Position numbers and translations under genes: made by a program. DNA of 64,000 bases from the NCBI RefSeq assembly GCF_900107105.1, contig NZ_FNOT01000002.1, positions 248,001 to 312,000 of the forward strand, in the 5' to 3' direction. Position 1 is the first letter of the stretch, and each line of letters starts with the position of its first letter. The DNA is from Geodermatophilus africanus (GTDB lineage Bacteria; Actinomycetota; Actinomycetes; Mycobacteriales; Geodermatophilaceae). Shown here one piece after another: positions 15,593-24,382 of the stretch. A model generated the notes under the pieces. It saw only the letters and a list, made by a program, of their open reading frames with translations. It was not told where the DNA came from and made no database searches.

Positions 15593-15946
15593 TCAGGCCG
15601 CGCCGAGCGGCGACCGTGCGGCCGCGGGATCCAGCAGGCCGGCCAGGCCGGTCAGCCGCAGCAGCCGGACGGTGAAGGGCGAGGGGGCCACCAGCCGCAG
15701 CGTGCAGCCGCGCTTCTCGGCCAGCGCGGCACCCGCGGCGAGCGCCCGCAGGCCCTCGGCGTCGCAGAAGGTGAGGCCCGAGGCGTCGACGGTCCACGCG
15801 CGGTGGTCGGTGAGGCTGAGCGCGTGCAGCGCGTCGGCGAGCCGGTGGGCGACGAGGCGGTCGAGTTCGCCTGCGGCGGTCACGCAGCCGGTCCGCAGGT
15901 CGATCGAGAGCAGCAGCGGGCGCTGCGGGTTGCGACGTTCGTGCAT
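15593..15946 (-). CDS. STAS-domain protein (anti-sigma factor antagonist type)
   Basis: The 117-residue protein is a single STAS domain. The segment WTVDASGLTFCDAEGLRALA (residues 51-70) corresponds to the phosphorylation-site loop DxSGLxFxDxxG of SpoIIAA/RsbV proteins; the usual Ser is present in ASGL while the downstream position is Cys-Asp. It may bind an RsbW-like kinase. Another STAS gene with its ATPase lies 3.5 kb away. The ATG at 15946 has GGGGAACACC upstream. Confidence 0.75.
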   Translation of the reverse strand: MHERRNPQRPLLLSIDLRTGCVTAAGELDRLVAHRLADALHALSLTDHRAWTVDASGLTFCDAEGLRALAAGAALAEKRGCTLRLVAPSPFTVRLLRLTGLAGLLDPAAARSPLGAA

Positions 15947-16207
15947 GGTGTTCCCCCTTGCGGGGTGCCGGGTCGGCGGCTGGTCCGCCGGACGGTGTGC
16001 CCATGGGCGGGCGCGTCCGGGCCAGCTCTTCGACCCGGTTTCCGACGTTAACAGGCCCCGCGCGATCTGGCCGGTGCACGATGGGATGGAGCACCACCGG
16101 ATCGTGCCGACACGCCGTCCGGCTGCCGTCCGGCCGCCGGACGGCCGGTGACCCGTCCTCGGATGCGAGGAACGCGCCCTGCGCGGGCCCGCCGCGGGCA
16201 CCTCCGC

Positions 16208-16256
16208 CGGGATTTCTCCTCCTGCTTCCCGGGGGAAGCAGGAGGAGAGGTCCCGG
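16208..16256. repeat. Dispersed palindrome copy 2
   Basis: A perfect 16-base stem runs from 16215 to 16230 (TCTCCTCCTGCTTCCC) and 16233 to 16248 with a two-base loop. CCGGGA (16208-16213) and TCCCGG (16251-16256) extend it outward. It lies 13 bases after the end of rtcB and may also serve as its terminator. The rest of the 323-base gap between the STAS gene and rtcB shows no gene. Confidence 0.7.
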
Positions 16257-16269
16257 CAGGGGGTCCCCG

Positions 16270-17427
16270 TCAGTCGCCCTTGACGTTGACCACCTGGCGC
16301 AGCGTGTGCCGGACCTCCACCAGGTCGGCGGCGTCGGCCATGACCCGCTCGATGGGCTTGTACGCGTCGGGGTGCTCGTCGAGGAAGGCGTCCGAGCGGC
16401 CCCAGGCGATGCCCGCCATCCGCCGGTCCAGGTCGGCCCGGGTGAACAGCCGCCGGGCGGCGTTGCGCGAGTGGTTGCGCCCGGCCCCGTGCGGCGCCGA
16501 CGTCAGCGACTCGACGTCGCCCCTGCCGACGACGACGTAGGACGCCGCGCCCATCGAGCCGGGGATGAGCCCCCACTGACCGGCCCGCGCGGAGATCGCG
16601 CCCTTGCGGGACAGCCACACCTCGGTGCCGTGGTGCGTCTCCCGCTCGGTGTAGTTGTGGTGGCACTGCACGACCTGCGCCCGGTGCACCTCCTCGCTTA
16701 CGAAGCGCGACACCTGCTGGGCGAGCCGGTCCATCATCTCCTCGCGGTTGAGCGCCGCGAACCGCTGTGCCCAGCGCAGCGCCTCGAGGTACGCGTCGAA
16801 CTCCGCCGTCCCCTCCTCCAGGTAGGCCAGGTCGCGGTCGGGCAGGTCCATGCCGCGGCAGCGGTCCTGCGCCACCCGGATGTGCCGGGACGCCAGCCGG
16901 TTGCCCACGCCGCGGGAGCCCGAGTGCAGGAACAGCCACACCCGGTCGGCCTCGTCCAGGCAGACCTCGACGAAGTGGTTGCCCGAGCCGAGCGAGCCCA
17001 GCTGCAGCGGCCAGTTGGGCGCGACGCCGTCGGCCTGCGCCACGCCCGGCAGGTCGCGCAGCTCCTCGACCCGCGCCGCCGCGGTCTCTCGCAGCTGCTT
17101 GTTGTAGCGGCCGGCCGACAGCGGGATCGCCCGCGAAACCTGCTCGTGCAGCCTCACCAGGTCGCGGCCGCGGAGGTCGGCGCCGGTGAACTGGGTGCGC
17201 ACGGCCATCATCCCGCAGCCGATGTCGACCCCGACCGCCGCCGGGATGATCGCCCGGTCGGTCGGGATCACCGAGCCGACGGTCGCGCCCAGCCCCAGGT
17301 GCGCGTCGGGCATCAGCGCCACGTGCGGGTGGATGAACGGCATCGAGGCGGTGCGCTCGGCCTGCGCGCGCGTGGTCGGCTCGAGGATCGACGCCCAGTT
17401 GAGGAGGCGGTCGCTGATCTTCTCCAT
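16270..17427 (-). CDS. rtcB: RtcB-family RNA ligase
   Basis: The 385-residue protein has the RtcB landmarks: manganese-binding VGVDIGCGMMA near residue 66, GSGNHF near 147, FLHSGSRGVGN near 166, and the guanylylated-histidine motif APHGAGRNHSR near 311. RtcB joins 2',3'-cyclic-phosphate or 3'-phosphate RNA ends to 5'-hydroxyl ends. Length is typical of the shorter bacterial form. No RtcA or archease gene is adjacent, and no RtcR-type regulator is seen. Confidence 0.93.
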   Translation of the reverse strand: MEKISDRLLNWASILEPTTRAQAERTASMPFIHPHVALMPDAHLGLGATVGSVIPTDRAIIPAAVGVDIGCGMMAVRTQFTGADLRGRDLVRLHEQVSRAIPLSAGRYNKQLRETAAARVEELRDLPGVAQADGVAPNWPLQLGSLGSGNHFVEVCLDEADRVWLFLHSGSRGVGNRLASRHIRVAQDRCRGMDLPDRDLAYLEEGTAEFDAYLEALRWAQRFAALNREEMMDRLAQQVSRFVSEEVHRAQVVQCHHNYTERETHHGTEVWLSRKGAISARAGQWGLIPGSMGAASYVVVGRGDVESLTSAPHGAGRNHSRNAARRLFTRADLDRRMAGIAWGRSDAFLDEHPDAYKPIERVMADAADLVEVRHTLRQVVNVKGD

Positions 17428-17508
17428 GTCCCTCCCGCTCCGGTGGGTGGCGCGACGGTGGAGCAGGACCGCCCCGCCGTCCGCACCCGGATCACCCGCG
17501 CGGAGAGG

Positions 17509-19002
17509 TCAGTCGTCGTCCTTCTTGTCGCGGCCCCGCCCGCGGTCCTCGTCCTTGTCCTTCTCCTTGCCCTTGTCCCCGTCGTCGGCGGTCGGCGACG
17601 GCGCGGCGGTCGTCGGCGGGGGCGGAGGTGGCGGCGGGGGGACGGCGTGCGCGACGGTCACCGTCGTCCCCACCGGGAGGACGCCGGTCGGCTCGAGCGC
17701 GATCACCTGCCCGACCGTGAGGTCGGCGCGTTCGACCGCGACCAGCGTGACCGGCAGGTCCAGGCCGGTCAACCAGGCCTGTACCGCGGCCACCTGCTGG
17801 CCGACGTGGTCGGCGGGGTCCACCTCGACGAAGGTGCCCGTGGGCCGGGGCGCGACGGGCGTCGTCGGTGCGGACGTCGTCGGGGCGGCCGCGGCCGGTG
17901 CAGCGGTGGGCACGTCGCGGCTGCCCAGCACCAGTCCGGTGACGACGAGCGCCGTGGCCACCAGCCCGACGAGCACCGGCACCACCAGCCGGCGCAACCG
18001 CCCCCGGTCGTCGTCCTCGTCGTCCCGGTCGTCGAGCGCGGGCAGCACCGGGGGGACGGCGGCGGCCGCGACCGGGCCGACCGGCAGCGTCGCGGTGGCC
18101 GGCTGCTGCACGGGGACGACGGGCAGCACGCGGGTCGCGGTCCGCTCGTCGGCCGGCTCCGGCGCGCGGCCCGCGGCGGCGCCGGCGACGGCGGGCACCA
18201 GCGCAGCGGCGTCCGGGATGCGTGCGGCCGGGTCGGTGGCGAGCGTGCGCTCCACCAGCTCGCGGACCGGCGCGGGGACGTCGGCCGGCAGCGGTGCGGG
18301 CGTCTCCGAGACCCGCCGCATCGCGACCTCGACCGGGTCGGGCCCGTCGAAGGGACGGCGCCCGGTCAGGCACTCGTAGGCGACCGTGCCCCACGAGTAC
18401 ACGTCGACGGCGGGCGTGGCCTTCTGCCCCTGGACGAGCTCGGGCGCGAGGTACTGCGCCGTGCCGACGACGTGGCCGGTGCGGGTGACGGTGGCGTTCG
18501 CCGCCGACCAGGCGATGCCGAAGTCGGTCATCTTCACCGTGCCGTCGGGCCGGACCAGCAGGTTGGCCGGCTTCACGTCGCGGTGCACGACCCCGGCCGC
18601 GTGCGCGGCGGCCAGCCCGGCGGCGACCTGGCCGAGCAGGTCGAGCGTGCGCTCCGGCGTCAGCCGCCCCTCGCGCGCCAGCACCGCCGACAGCGGCTCG
18701 CCGTCCACCAGCTCCATGACCAGGTAGACCAGCCGGTCACCACCGGGGGTGGCGGGCTCGACCTCGCCGTAGTCGTGCAGCACGGCGATGTTCGGGTGGG
18801 TGAGCCCGGCCGACAGGCGGGCCTCGGTGCGGAACCGGGTCAGGAAGACCGGGTCGCCGGTGAACTGGCTCCTGAGCACCTTGACCGCGACCTCACGGCC
18901 GAGCACGCGGTCCTGCGCGCGCCAGACCTCGCCCATGCCGCCGGTCGCGATGAGCGACCGCAGCTCGTAGCGGTCCTGGAGGACCTCCCCCGTCGCCGCC
19001 AT
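17509..19002 (-). CDS. Membrane Ser/Thr protein kinase with PASTA domain
   Basis: The 497-residue protein starts at ATG 19002, two bases after the stop of the RsbW-like gene, indicating translational coupling. Residues 1-270 are a Hanks kinase: GTP/ATP loop ATGGMGEVWRA, catalytic Lys in VAVKVL, HRDVKPANLL and DFG. A spacer follows, then one transmembrane helix (about 342-362) and one extracellular PASTA-like repeat (about 395-455). The C terminus is polyproline followed by a highly charged Asp/Lys/Arg tail. PASTA repeats sense peptidoglycan fragments in PknB-type kinases. Pairing with a partner-switching ATPase suggests input from the cell wall into sigma-factor control. Confidence 0.88.
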   Translation of the reverse strand: MAATGEVLQDRYELRSLIATGGMGEVWRAQDRVLGREVAVKVLRSQFTGDPVFLTRFRTEARLSAGLTHPNIAVLHDYGEVEPATPGGDRLVYLVMELVDGEPLSAVLAREGRLTPERTLDLLGQVAAGLAAAHAAGVVHRDVKPANLLVRPDGTVKMTDFGIAWSAANATVTRTGHVVGTAQYLAPELVQGQKATPAVDVYSWGTVAYECLTGRRPFDGPDPVEVAMRRVSETPAPLPADVPAPVRELVERTLATDPAARIPDAAALVPAVAGAAAGRAPEPADERTATRVLPVVPVQQPATATLPVGPVAAAAVPPVLPALDDRDDEDDDRGRLRRLVVPVLVGLVATALVVTGLVLGSRDVPTAAPAAAAPTTSAPTTPVAPRPTGTFVEVDPADHVGQQVAAVQAWLTGLDLPVTLVAVERADLTVGQVIALEPTGVLPVGTTVTVAHAVPPPPPPPPPTTAAPSPTADDGDKGKEKDKDEDRGRGRDKKDDD

Positions 19003-19004
19003 GC

Positions 19005-19436
19005 TCAGACGGGGTCGACCAGGCGCAGCGGCGGGTGGGCCGACAGGCGCTTCTCCAGCGTGACCCGGTGCCGCCCGTCGGGCTCGTGCCGGAAGTCCAG
19101 CCGGTCGACCAGCGCCTGCATGAGCAGCAGGCCGCGGCCCTCGTCCAGCGGCGAGCGCTCGTCCCGCGTGGCCGGCTCGGCGGGGTCGAAGCCGTCCCCG
19201 CTGTCGACCACGCTGATCCGGCACAGCCGGTCGTCGATGGCCACCGCGACCTCGTACTCGGCGTGGTCCCCGGTGTGCTGGACGACGTTGGCGCAGGCCT
19301 CGGTGAGCGCCAGCGCGACCTCGTCGACCACCGCGTCCTCGACGTGCAGGTGCACGAGGGCCTGCCGGCACAGCCCCCGGATGAACGGGACGCTGCCGCT
19401 GTCCACCGGGAGGTGGACGGTGAAGGCGATGTCCAC
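19005..19436 (-). CDS. RsbW-like serine kinase / anti-sigma ATPase
   Basis: From GTG 19436, which has GGAGGGGGG upstream, the protein has 143 residues with a GHKL ATPase fold: N box ALTEACANVVQHT, G1 box VVDSGDGFDP and G2-like DEGRGLLLMQALVD. RsbW/SpoIIAB-type proteins hold a sigma factor and are countered by STAS antagonists. The gene is divergent from the STAS and phosphatase genes, making one locus. An ATG at 19466 is a possible longer start with a poorer ribosome site. Confidence 0.83.
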   Translation of the reverse strand: MDIAFTVHLPVDSGSVPFIRGLCRQALVHLHVEDAVVDEVALALTEACANVVQHTGDHAEYEVAVAIDDRLCRISVVDSGDGFDPAEPATRDERSPLDEGRGLLLMQALVDRLDFRHEPDGRHRVTLEKRLSAHPPLRLVDPV

Positions 19437-19509
19437 GCCGGGTTCCCCCCTCCCGCCCGCAGGCATCTAGGCTGCTCAGGTTGCGCGTCGTGGATGGGAG
19501 GATCGATCG

Positions 19510-19860
19510 GTGCAGTTCGACGTCGAACGGACCACGGTCCTCGGGCGGCCGGCGCTGACAGTACGCGGCGAGCTGGACCTGGCGACCGCCCCGCGCCTCG
19601 TGGCGGCCGTCGAGTCACTGCTGTCCCAGCAGCCGCAGTCCCTGGTCGTCGACCTGATCGACACGACGTTCCTCGACAGCTCCGGCGCCCGGGAGCTGGT
19701 GCGCGTCGCCCGCCGCGCCGCTGCCGCCGGCGTCGCCCTCGAGGTCGTCTGTCCGCGCGCCAACCGGCCGGTGCGGCTGGTGGTCGACCTGCTCGAACTG
19801 CGGGCGGTCGTGCCCATCGTCGAGTCGCCCAGCCTGACCGAGAACGAGGTCGGTCCGTAG
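19510..19860 (+). CDS. STAS anti-sigma factor antagonist (RsbV-like)
   Basis: The 116-residue protein is a complete STAS domain. DTTFLDSSGARELV contains the DSSG loop whose serine is phosphorylated by the RsbW-type kinase in this family. It starts at GTG with GGGAGG upstream and is followed at once by the bacteriophytochrome phosphatase, the enzyme type expected to dephosphorylate it. Confidence 0.85.
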   Translation: MQFDVERTTVLGRPALTVRGELDLATAPRLVAAVESLLSQQPQSLVVDLIDTTFLDSSGARELVRVARRAAAAGVALEVVCPRANRPVRLVVDLLELRAVVPIVESPSLTENEVGP

Positions 19861-19992
19861 GGTCGCCGGGCGATGACGCCGATCGAGCACGCCGCGCCCG
19901 ACGACAGCCGCGGGAGCACCGCAGTGAGGGACGAGCGAGGAGCGGACCGCGGCGCGGAGTCGAGCCAGGGGGCAGAGCCGGAGGTGCCCGGG

Positions 19993-22170
19993 GTGGACGA
20001 CGGCGCCCTGCAGCGCTGCGCCGACGAGCCGATCGCCGTGCCCGGCGCCATCCAGCCGCACGGCGCGCTGCTGGCCGTCACCGAGGCCGACCTCGCCGTC
20101 GTCATGGCCTCGGCCAACGCCGCCGACGTCCTGGGCGTGGCCCCGGCGTCCCTCGCCGACGTGCTCGCCCCGGCGGACCTCGACCGGCTGCGCGCCGGCC
20201 TGGCCGAGGACCTGACCGAGATCAACCCGCTGCGGGTGACCGTCGCCGGTGCCGAGGTCGACCTCGTCGTCCACCGCGCCGACGGCCTGCTGGTCACCGA
20301 GTGGGAGCCGCTCGCCGGGGCCGAGCGGGCCGACCCGGTCTGGCACGCCCGGCTGGCGCTGGTGCTGCAGCGGCTGTCGGCCGGCGGCACCCTCGACGAG
20401 CTCACCGCCTCGCTGGCCCGCGAGGTGCGGGCGCTCTCCGGCTTCGACCGGGTGATGGTCTACCGCTTCGACCCCGAGTGGAACGGCGAGGTGGTGGCCG
20501 AGGACCGGCGCACGGACCTCGAGCCCTTCCTCGGCCTGCGCTACCCGGCCGGCGACATCCCCGCCCAGGCGCGCGCGCTCTACGCGACCAACTGGCTGCG
20601 GCTGATCCCCGACGCGACCTATCGGCGGGTGCCGCTCGAGCCGGTGGCGAACCCGCGCACGGGACGCCCGCTGGACCTCTCCGGCGCGATGCTGCGCAGC
20701 GTCTCGCCGGTGCACCTGGAGTACCTGGCCAACATGGGCGTGGTCGCCTCGATGTCGGTGTCGCTGCTCGACCGCGGCCGGCTGTGGGGGCTCATCGCCT
20801 GCCACTCCTACCGCTTCCCGCGCCGCCCTTCCTACGCCGACCGGGTGGCCGCGGAGTTTCTCGGCCGCACCGCCTCGCTGCTGCTGCACACGACCGTGGA
20901 GACCGGCGAGCAGGGCCGCGTCGTCGCGGTGGCGCAGCGGCAGGCCGAGCTGGTCGCCGCGCTCGGCCGCACCCCGCGGACCCCGGCGCAGGCCCTCACC
21001 CGGGGGACGCCGACCGTGCTGGACCTGCTGCCCGCCGCGGGCGCCGCCGTCCGCCTCGACGGCCGGCTGCAGCTGCTCGGCAGCACCCCGCCGGCCGAGC
21101 GCGTGCCCGGCCTGGTCGCCGCGCTGCTGGCGCAGGGGCGTCCGGCCACCGACGCGCTCGGCAGCGTCGTGCCCGAGGCGGCGGACGTCGCCGGCACCGC
21201 CAGCGGCCTGCTCGCGGTCGAGGTGGGCGGCGGGCGCGGGGACTTCCTCGCCTGGTTCCGGCCGGAGACCCCGCGCGAGGTCACCTGGGGCGGCAACCCG
21301 CACACGGCCGAGACCGTGCAGACCGAGGCGGGGCCGCGGCTGTCGCCGCGCCGCTCGTTCGCCGCGTGGCGGGAGACGGTGCGGGGGACGGCGTTGCCGT
21401 GGCGCGCGCACGAGGTCGAGGCCGCCCGGGCGCTGGCCGCGCACCTGACCGAGTCGGCGCTGCTGCGGGCCGGGGAGGACGACCGCCTGGCCGTGGCGCT
21501 GCAGCGCACGCTGCTGCTCGACGACCTGCCGGAGGTGCCCGGGGTCGCGCTGGCCGCTCGCTACCGGCCCAGCGCCGCGGACGTCGTCGGCGGCGACTGG
21601 TACGACGTGGTGCCGCTGCCCAGCGGCCGGCTCGCCATCGTGCTGGGTGACGTGGCGGGGCACGGCCTGGCCGCCGCCTCGGTCACGGCACAGCTGCGGC
21701 ACGCGCTGCGGGCCCACCTGCTGCGCGACCGCGGCCCGGCCGCCGCACTGCAGGGGCTGGGCGAGGTGATCGCCGCGCTGCTGCCCGGGGAGCTGGCCAC
21801 CGCGGTCGTGGCCGAGCTGGACCCGGGGACCGGGGAGGTCGCCGTCGCCAACGCCGGCCACCTGCCGGTGCTGCACGCCGCGGCCGACGGGGTGCGGCTG
21901 CTCTCCGAGGGGCGCGGCCCGGCGCTGGGGCTGCTGGACGAGGTCGACTACGCCGAGACCCGGCTCCTGCTGGCCGGGCCGGACCGGCTGCTGCTCTACA
22001 GCGACGGGCTGGTGGAGCGCCGCGACGTGCCGCTGCCCGACCGGCTGGACGCGCTGTGCGCCGCCGTCGCGGCCGGCGGCGCCCCCGAGGCGCTGCTGGA
22101 CGACGTGCTGGCCGCCCTCGACCCGCCGGACACCGACGACGTCACCCTGGTCGGCCTCGCCCGAACGTGA
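19993..22170 (+). CDS. Bacteriophytochrome with SpoIIE-type PP2C phosphatase output
   Basis: GTG 19993 follows GGAGGT at seven bases and gives 725 residues; ATG 19873 is a longer option, but the extra 40 residues look non-coding. The N terminus has the biliverdin-binding cysteine context QRCADEPIAVPGAIQPHG (Cys9), followed by PAS, GAF and PHY domains. Visible landmarks are YRFDPEWNGEVVAE, YPAGDIPAQAR (DIP motif), ACHSYRFP, WGGNPH and the PHY tongue SPRRSFAAW. The C-terminal phosphatase has GGDWYDVV near residue 532, DVAGHG near 553 and DTDDVTLV at the end, the metal-binding acids of PP2C. Red/far-red light is the likely input and the adjacent phospho-STAS protein the likely substrate. Confidence 0.88.
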   Translation: MDDGALQRCADEPIAVPGAIQPHGALLAVTEADLAVVMASANAADVLGVAPASLADVLAPADLDRLRAGLAEDLTEINPLRVTVAGAEVDLVVHRADGLLVTEWEPLAGAERADPVWHARLALVLQRLSAGGTLDELTASLAREVRALSGFDRVMVYRFDPEWNGEVVAEDRRTDLEPFLGLRYPAGDIPAQARALYATNWLRLIPDATYRRVPLEPVANPRTGRPLDLSGAMLRSVSPVHLEYLANMGVVASMSVSLLDRGRLWGLIACHSYRFPRRPSYADRVAAEFLGRTASLLLHTTVETGEQGRVVAVAQRQAELVAALGRTPRTPAQALTRGTPTVLDLLPAAGAAVRLDGRLQLLGSTPPAERVPGLVAALLAQGRPATDALGSVVPEAADVAGTASGLLAVEVGGGRGDFLAWFRPETPREVTWGGNPHTAETVQTEAGPRLSPRRSFAAWRETVRGTALPWRAHEVEAARALAAHLTESALLRAGEDDRLAVALQRTLLLDDLPEVPGVALAARYRPSAADVVGGDWYDVVPLPSGRLAIVLGDVAGHGLAAASVTAQLRHALRAHLLRDRGPAAALQGLGEVIAALLPGELATAVVAELDPGTGEVAVANAGHLPVLHAAADGVRLLSEGRGPALGLLDEVDYAETRLLLAGPDRLLLYSDGLVERRDVPLPDRLDALCAAVAAGGAPEALLDDVLAALDPPDTDDVTLVGLART

Positions 22171-22237
22171 GCCGCGCGCACCTCCCGGGCCGCGGTCACC
22201 GCTGATCGGGTCCGCCCGGGGCCGACGTCCCTCCGGC

Positions 22238-22279
22238 GACCTCAGCCGCTGCTTCGCATGGGAAGCAGCGGGAGAGGTC
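22238..22279. repeat. Dispersed palindrome copy 3
   Basis: GACCTC, CCGCTGCTTC, then GAAGCAGCGG and GAGGTC form a nearly perfect hairpin around the loop GCATGG. It lies downstream of the phytochrome gene and is followed 50 bases later by copy 4. Confidence 0.7.
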
Positions 22280-22328
22280 GGGCGGAGAGGTGTCCCCGTC
22301 GGAGTCGACGGCCGACGGTGTCCCCCCA

Positions 22329-22375
22329 CGCGACCTCTCCCGCTCCCCGCGTCGTGGGCAGGGGGAGAGGTCGCG
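22329..22375. repeat. Dispersed palindrome copy 4
   Basis: CGCGACCTCTCCC (22329-22341) and GGGAGAGGTCGCG (22363-22375) are perfect 13-base arms. The inner part, with CCCGCTCCCC and GTGGGCAGGG, is a degenerate version of the CTGCT core. It lies between two convergent genes and may act as a bidirectional terminator. Confidence 0.65.
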
Positions 22376-22406
22376 CGGGGAAGGTGCCGCGGCGAGCCGG
22401 CCGCGC

Positions 22407-22577
22407 CTACCGGGTGCGGCCGTCGGCGTCCGCGCGGCCGGGGACCGGCGGCTGGCGACGCACGCCGGCGTCGAACCGCTGCGTGCGGTCGGCGGCGTCG
22501 TCGTCGGCCGCCGCCGCGTGCCGCCCGGCGGTGGGGAGCGTGAACTCGGCGGTCTCGTCCAGCAGGTGCTTGGCCAC
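22407..22577 (-). CDS. Possible small protein downstream of the GAP1-like gene
   Basis: A 56-residue frame starts at GTG 22577 behind GGAAGGA and reads AKHLLDETAEFTLPTAGRHA followed by an acidic, Ala-rich tail ending in Arg. It lies on the same strand as the GAP1-like operon, 134 bases after it. Composition is gene-like but I recognise no family. It could be a small effector, an antitoxin-like peptide or a chance frame. Confidence 0.4.
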   Translation of the reverse strand: MAKHLLDETAEFTLPTAGRHAAAADDDAADRTQRFDAGVRRQPPVPGRADADGRTR

Positions 22578-22711
22578 GATGAGCGTCCTTCCGTGCGTGG
22601 TCCCTACCGAGGCTAGGAGCCGGACCGGGCACGCCTGGGACGCGACGGGGCGGCTGTGACGGGTGGGACCGCTGGGTCGGCAGAGGTCGCACAGTCCGCC
22701 CGTCCGGGGGT

Positions 22712-24382
22712 TCAGCCGTCGCCGCGGCGGAGACGGCGGCGGGGCGACGCACCTTCGCCACCCCGGCCCCCGGCGAAGGACCGCGCCAGCTCCGGCGGCC
22801 AGCCGTCGTCCACCAGCAGCAGCTCCAGCCGCCGGCCGAGCACCCGGTCCACGTCGCCGGCGGGCAGCTCGGAGCCGAACACCACCTCGCGCAGCGCCCA
22901 CCCGCGGCCGGCGCCCGCCCCGGTGGCGACCGCGGCGGCCAACTCCTCGACCCCGGCCACGTCCATGCGCAGTGCGGCCCACCGCAGCGCCGGGGGCAGC
23001 GACGGGACCGGGACGACGTCGCCGAGCCGTGACAGCCAGCCCGGGTCGGCGACCAGCAGGTGCCCCAGCAGCTCGCCGTGCGCCGCCGTCCACCCGCCCG
23101 ACGAGCGCCACTGCGCGACCAGCGCGTCGCCCACGACCGCGCGGCGGGTGGCCAGCAGCGCCAGCTCCCAGGTCTGAGGGGTGAGCCCGAGCAGCGGCAG
23201 GTCGACGCCGAGGCCGAGCGCCTGCTCGACCAGCAGGCCGGCCGCGCGGTCGAGGCGGGTGATCCGCCGCCCGCGCCGCACCTCCCCGGCCAGCGCCGCG
23301 CACAGGTCGGCCTGGCCGATCCCGGCGACCTCGACGGCGAGCTCGGCCGGGCCGGGGCCGCCGTCGAGGACCTCGTCCAGCAGCCCGGCCAGCACCCGGT
23401 CGCGCACCAGCCCGGCGACCGCCGGCCACCGGTCGACCGCCGCCCGCAGCGCCGCCTCGACGGCCGGGCTGTCCGCAGCGGTGTCCAGGGCGGCGGCCGC
23501 GTTGCCCCCGCGCGCCAGCCAGCGCGGTGCGGCCGACGACTCCAGCACGCCGGCCAGCTGCCCGGCCGACAGCCCGGCGGCGTCCTGCTCGGCCCAGCTG
23601 TCGGCGAACAGCCAGACGTCGAGACGGCGCACGTCGGCCAGCTCGTCGGGCGCGAGCTCGCCCTTGCTGGCCGCCTCGAGCAGCGTGCGGGCGCGCTCGG
23701 TGTCGCGCGTCGCGGCCGACGTCCGCGCGGGCGCGTCGGTGAGCCGCACGGCGACCGGCGCGGTGTCGCCGTCGTCCTCCCGGGCGCCGGTGTGCAGCGA
23801 GACGCCCGCGGTCAGCGCCCGTGGCAGGACGGCGAACAGCACCTCGGCCACCTCGCGCCCCGACGCCGTCCGCACCGGCAGCGCGCAGCAGCCCGAGCCC
23901 GCGGCGAGCGTGGCCAGCAGCCCGGCCAGTGGCGGGGTGAGCGCGTCGACCTCGTCGGGGGGGAGCGCCGGCGCGACCCGGTCGGCGAGGGTCACCCGCA
24001 GCGGCGGCAGGGCGGCGGTGGGGGCGGCGTCCTCCGGTAGCGCGTCGAGGAACTGCCCGGCCCGGCGCAGCGCGAGCAGCTCGCGCACGCCGAGGCGGCC
24101 GCTCCCGTCCCACAGCAGGTGCACCAGGTAGTTGCCCGGCCGGCCGAAGCCGTCGGCGCGCGCGGCCACCGCCCGGTAGAGCACCCGGCCCGCGCCGCGG
24201 GAGAGCACGCCGTGGGCCTCGCCCTCCTCCGGCCGGGAGCCGACCAGCGCGCCGAGCGCCTTGCGGGTGCGGCCCACCTCGGCCGGCCAGTCGGCCGAGT
24301 GCGCGTAGACGCCGAACCCCGGCCCCTCCAGCGTGCGGCTGGCCGAGGTGTAGAGCGCCTGCGGGCAGGCCCGGCCGCTCAC
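22712..24382 (-). CDS. GAP1-like GTPase-associated protein
   Basis: The 556-residue protein begins SGRACPQALYTSASRTLEGP, the pattern of GTPase-associated protein 1 (GAP1) N-terminal domains, followed by a long alpha-helical, Leu/Ala-rich region without transmembrane segments. Its GTG start overlaps the stop of the GTPase gene by four bases (GTGA). In published comparative-genomics work GAP1-type proteins accompany TRAFAC-like GTPases in predicted bacterial conflict systems. Its molecular role is unknown; an adaptor or GTPase-regulating role is the usual proposal. It is the last clear gene of the kinase-peptide-GTPase operon. Confidence 0.7.
   Translation of the reverse strand: MSGRACPQALYTSASRTLEGPGFGVYAHSADWPAEVGRTRKALGALVGSRPEEGEAHGVLSRGAGRVLYRAVAARADGFGRPGNYLVHLLWDGSGRLGVRELLALRRAGQFLDALPEDAAPTAALPPLRVTLADRVAPALPPDEVDALTPPLAGLLATLAAGSGCCALPVRTASGREVAEVLFAVLPRALTAGVSLHTGAREDDGDTAPVAVRLTDAPARTSAATRDTERARTLLEAASKGELAPDELADVRRLDVWLFADSWAEQDAAGLSAGQLAGVLESSAAPRWLARGGNAAAALDTAADSPAVEAALRAAVDRWPAVAGLVRDRVLAGLLDEVLDGGPGPAELAVEVAGIGQADLCAALAGEVRRGRRITRLDRAAGLLVEQALGLGVDLPLLGLTPQTWELALLATRRAVVGDALVAQWRSSGGWTAAHGELLGHLLVADPGWLSRLGDVVPVPSLPPALRWAALRMDVAGVEELAAAVATGAGAGRGWALREVVFGSELPAGDVDRVLGRRLELLLVDDGWPPELARSFAGGRGGEGASPRRRLRRGDG

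Noticed and set aside
17492-18394. 300-residue minus-strand frame inside the PASTA kinase gene
   Set aside because: Shifted-frame shadow of the kinase C-terminal half with Arg/Gly-rich composition.
15958-19470. 1170-residue plus-strand open frame over rtcB and the PASTA kinase
   Set aside because: Antisense shadow of two well-supported genes; the translation has no protein-like pattern.
19873-19992. ATG 19873 as start of the bacteriophytochrome
   Set aside because: It lacks a ribosome site and the extra 40 codons look like intergenic GAGC-rich sequence; GTG 19993 has GGAGGT at the right distance and puts the chromophore cysteine at residue 9.
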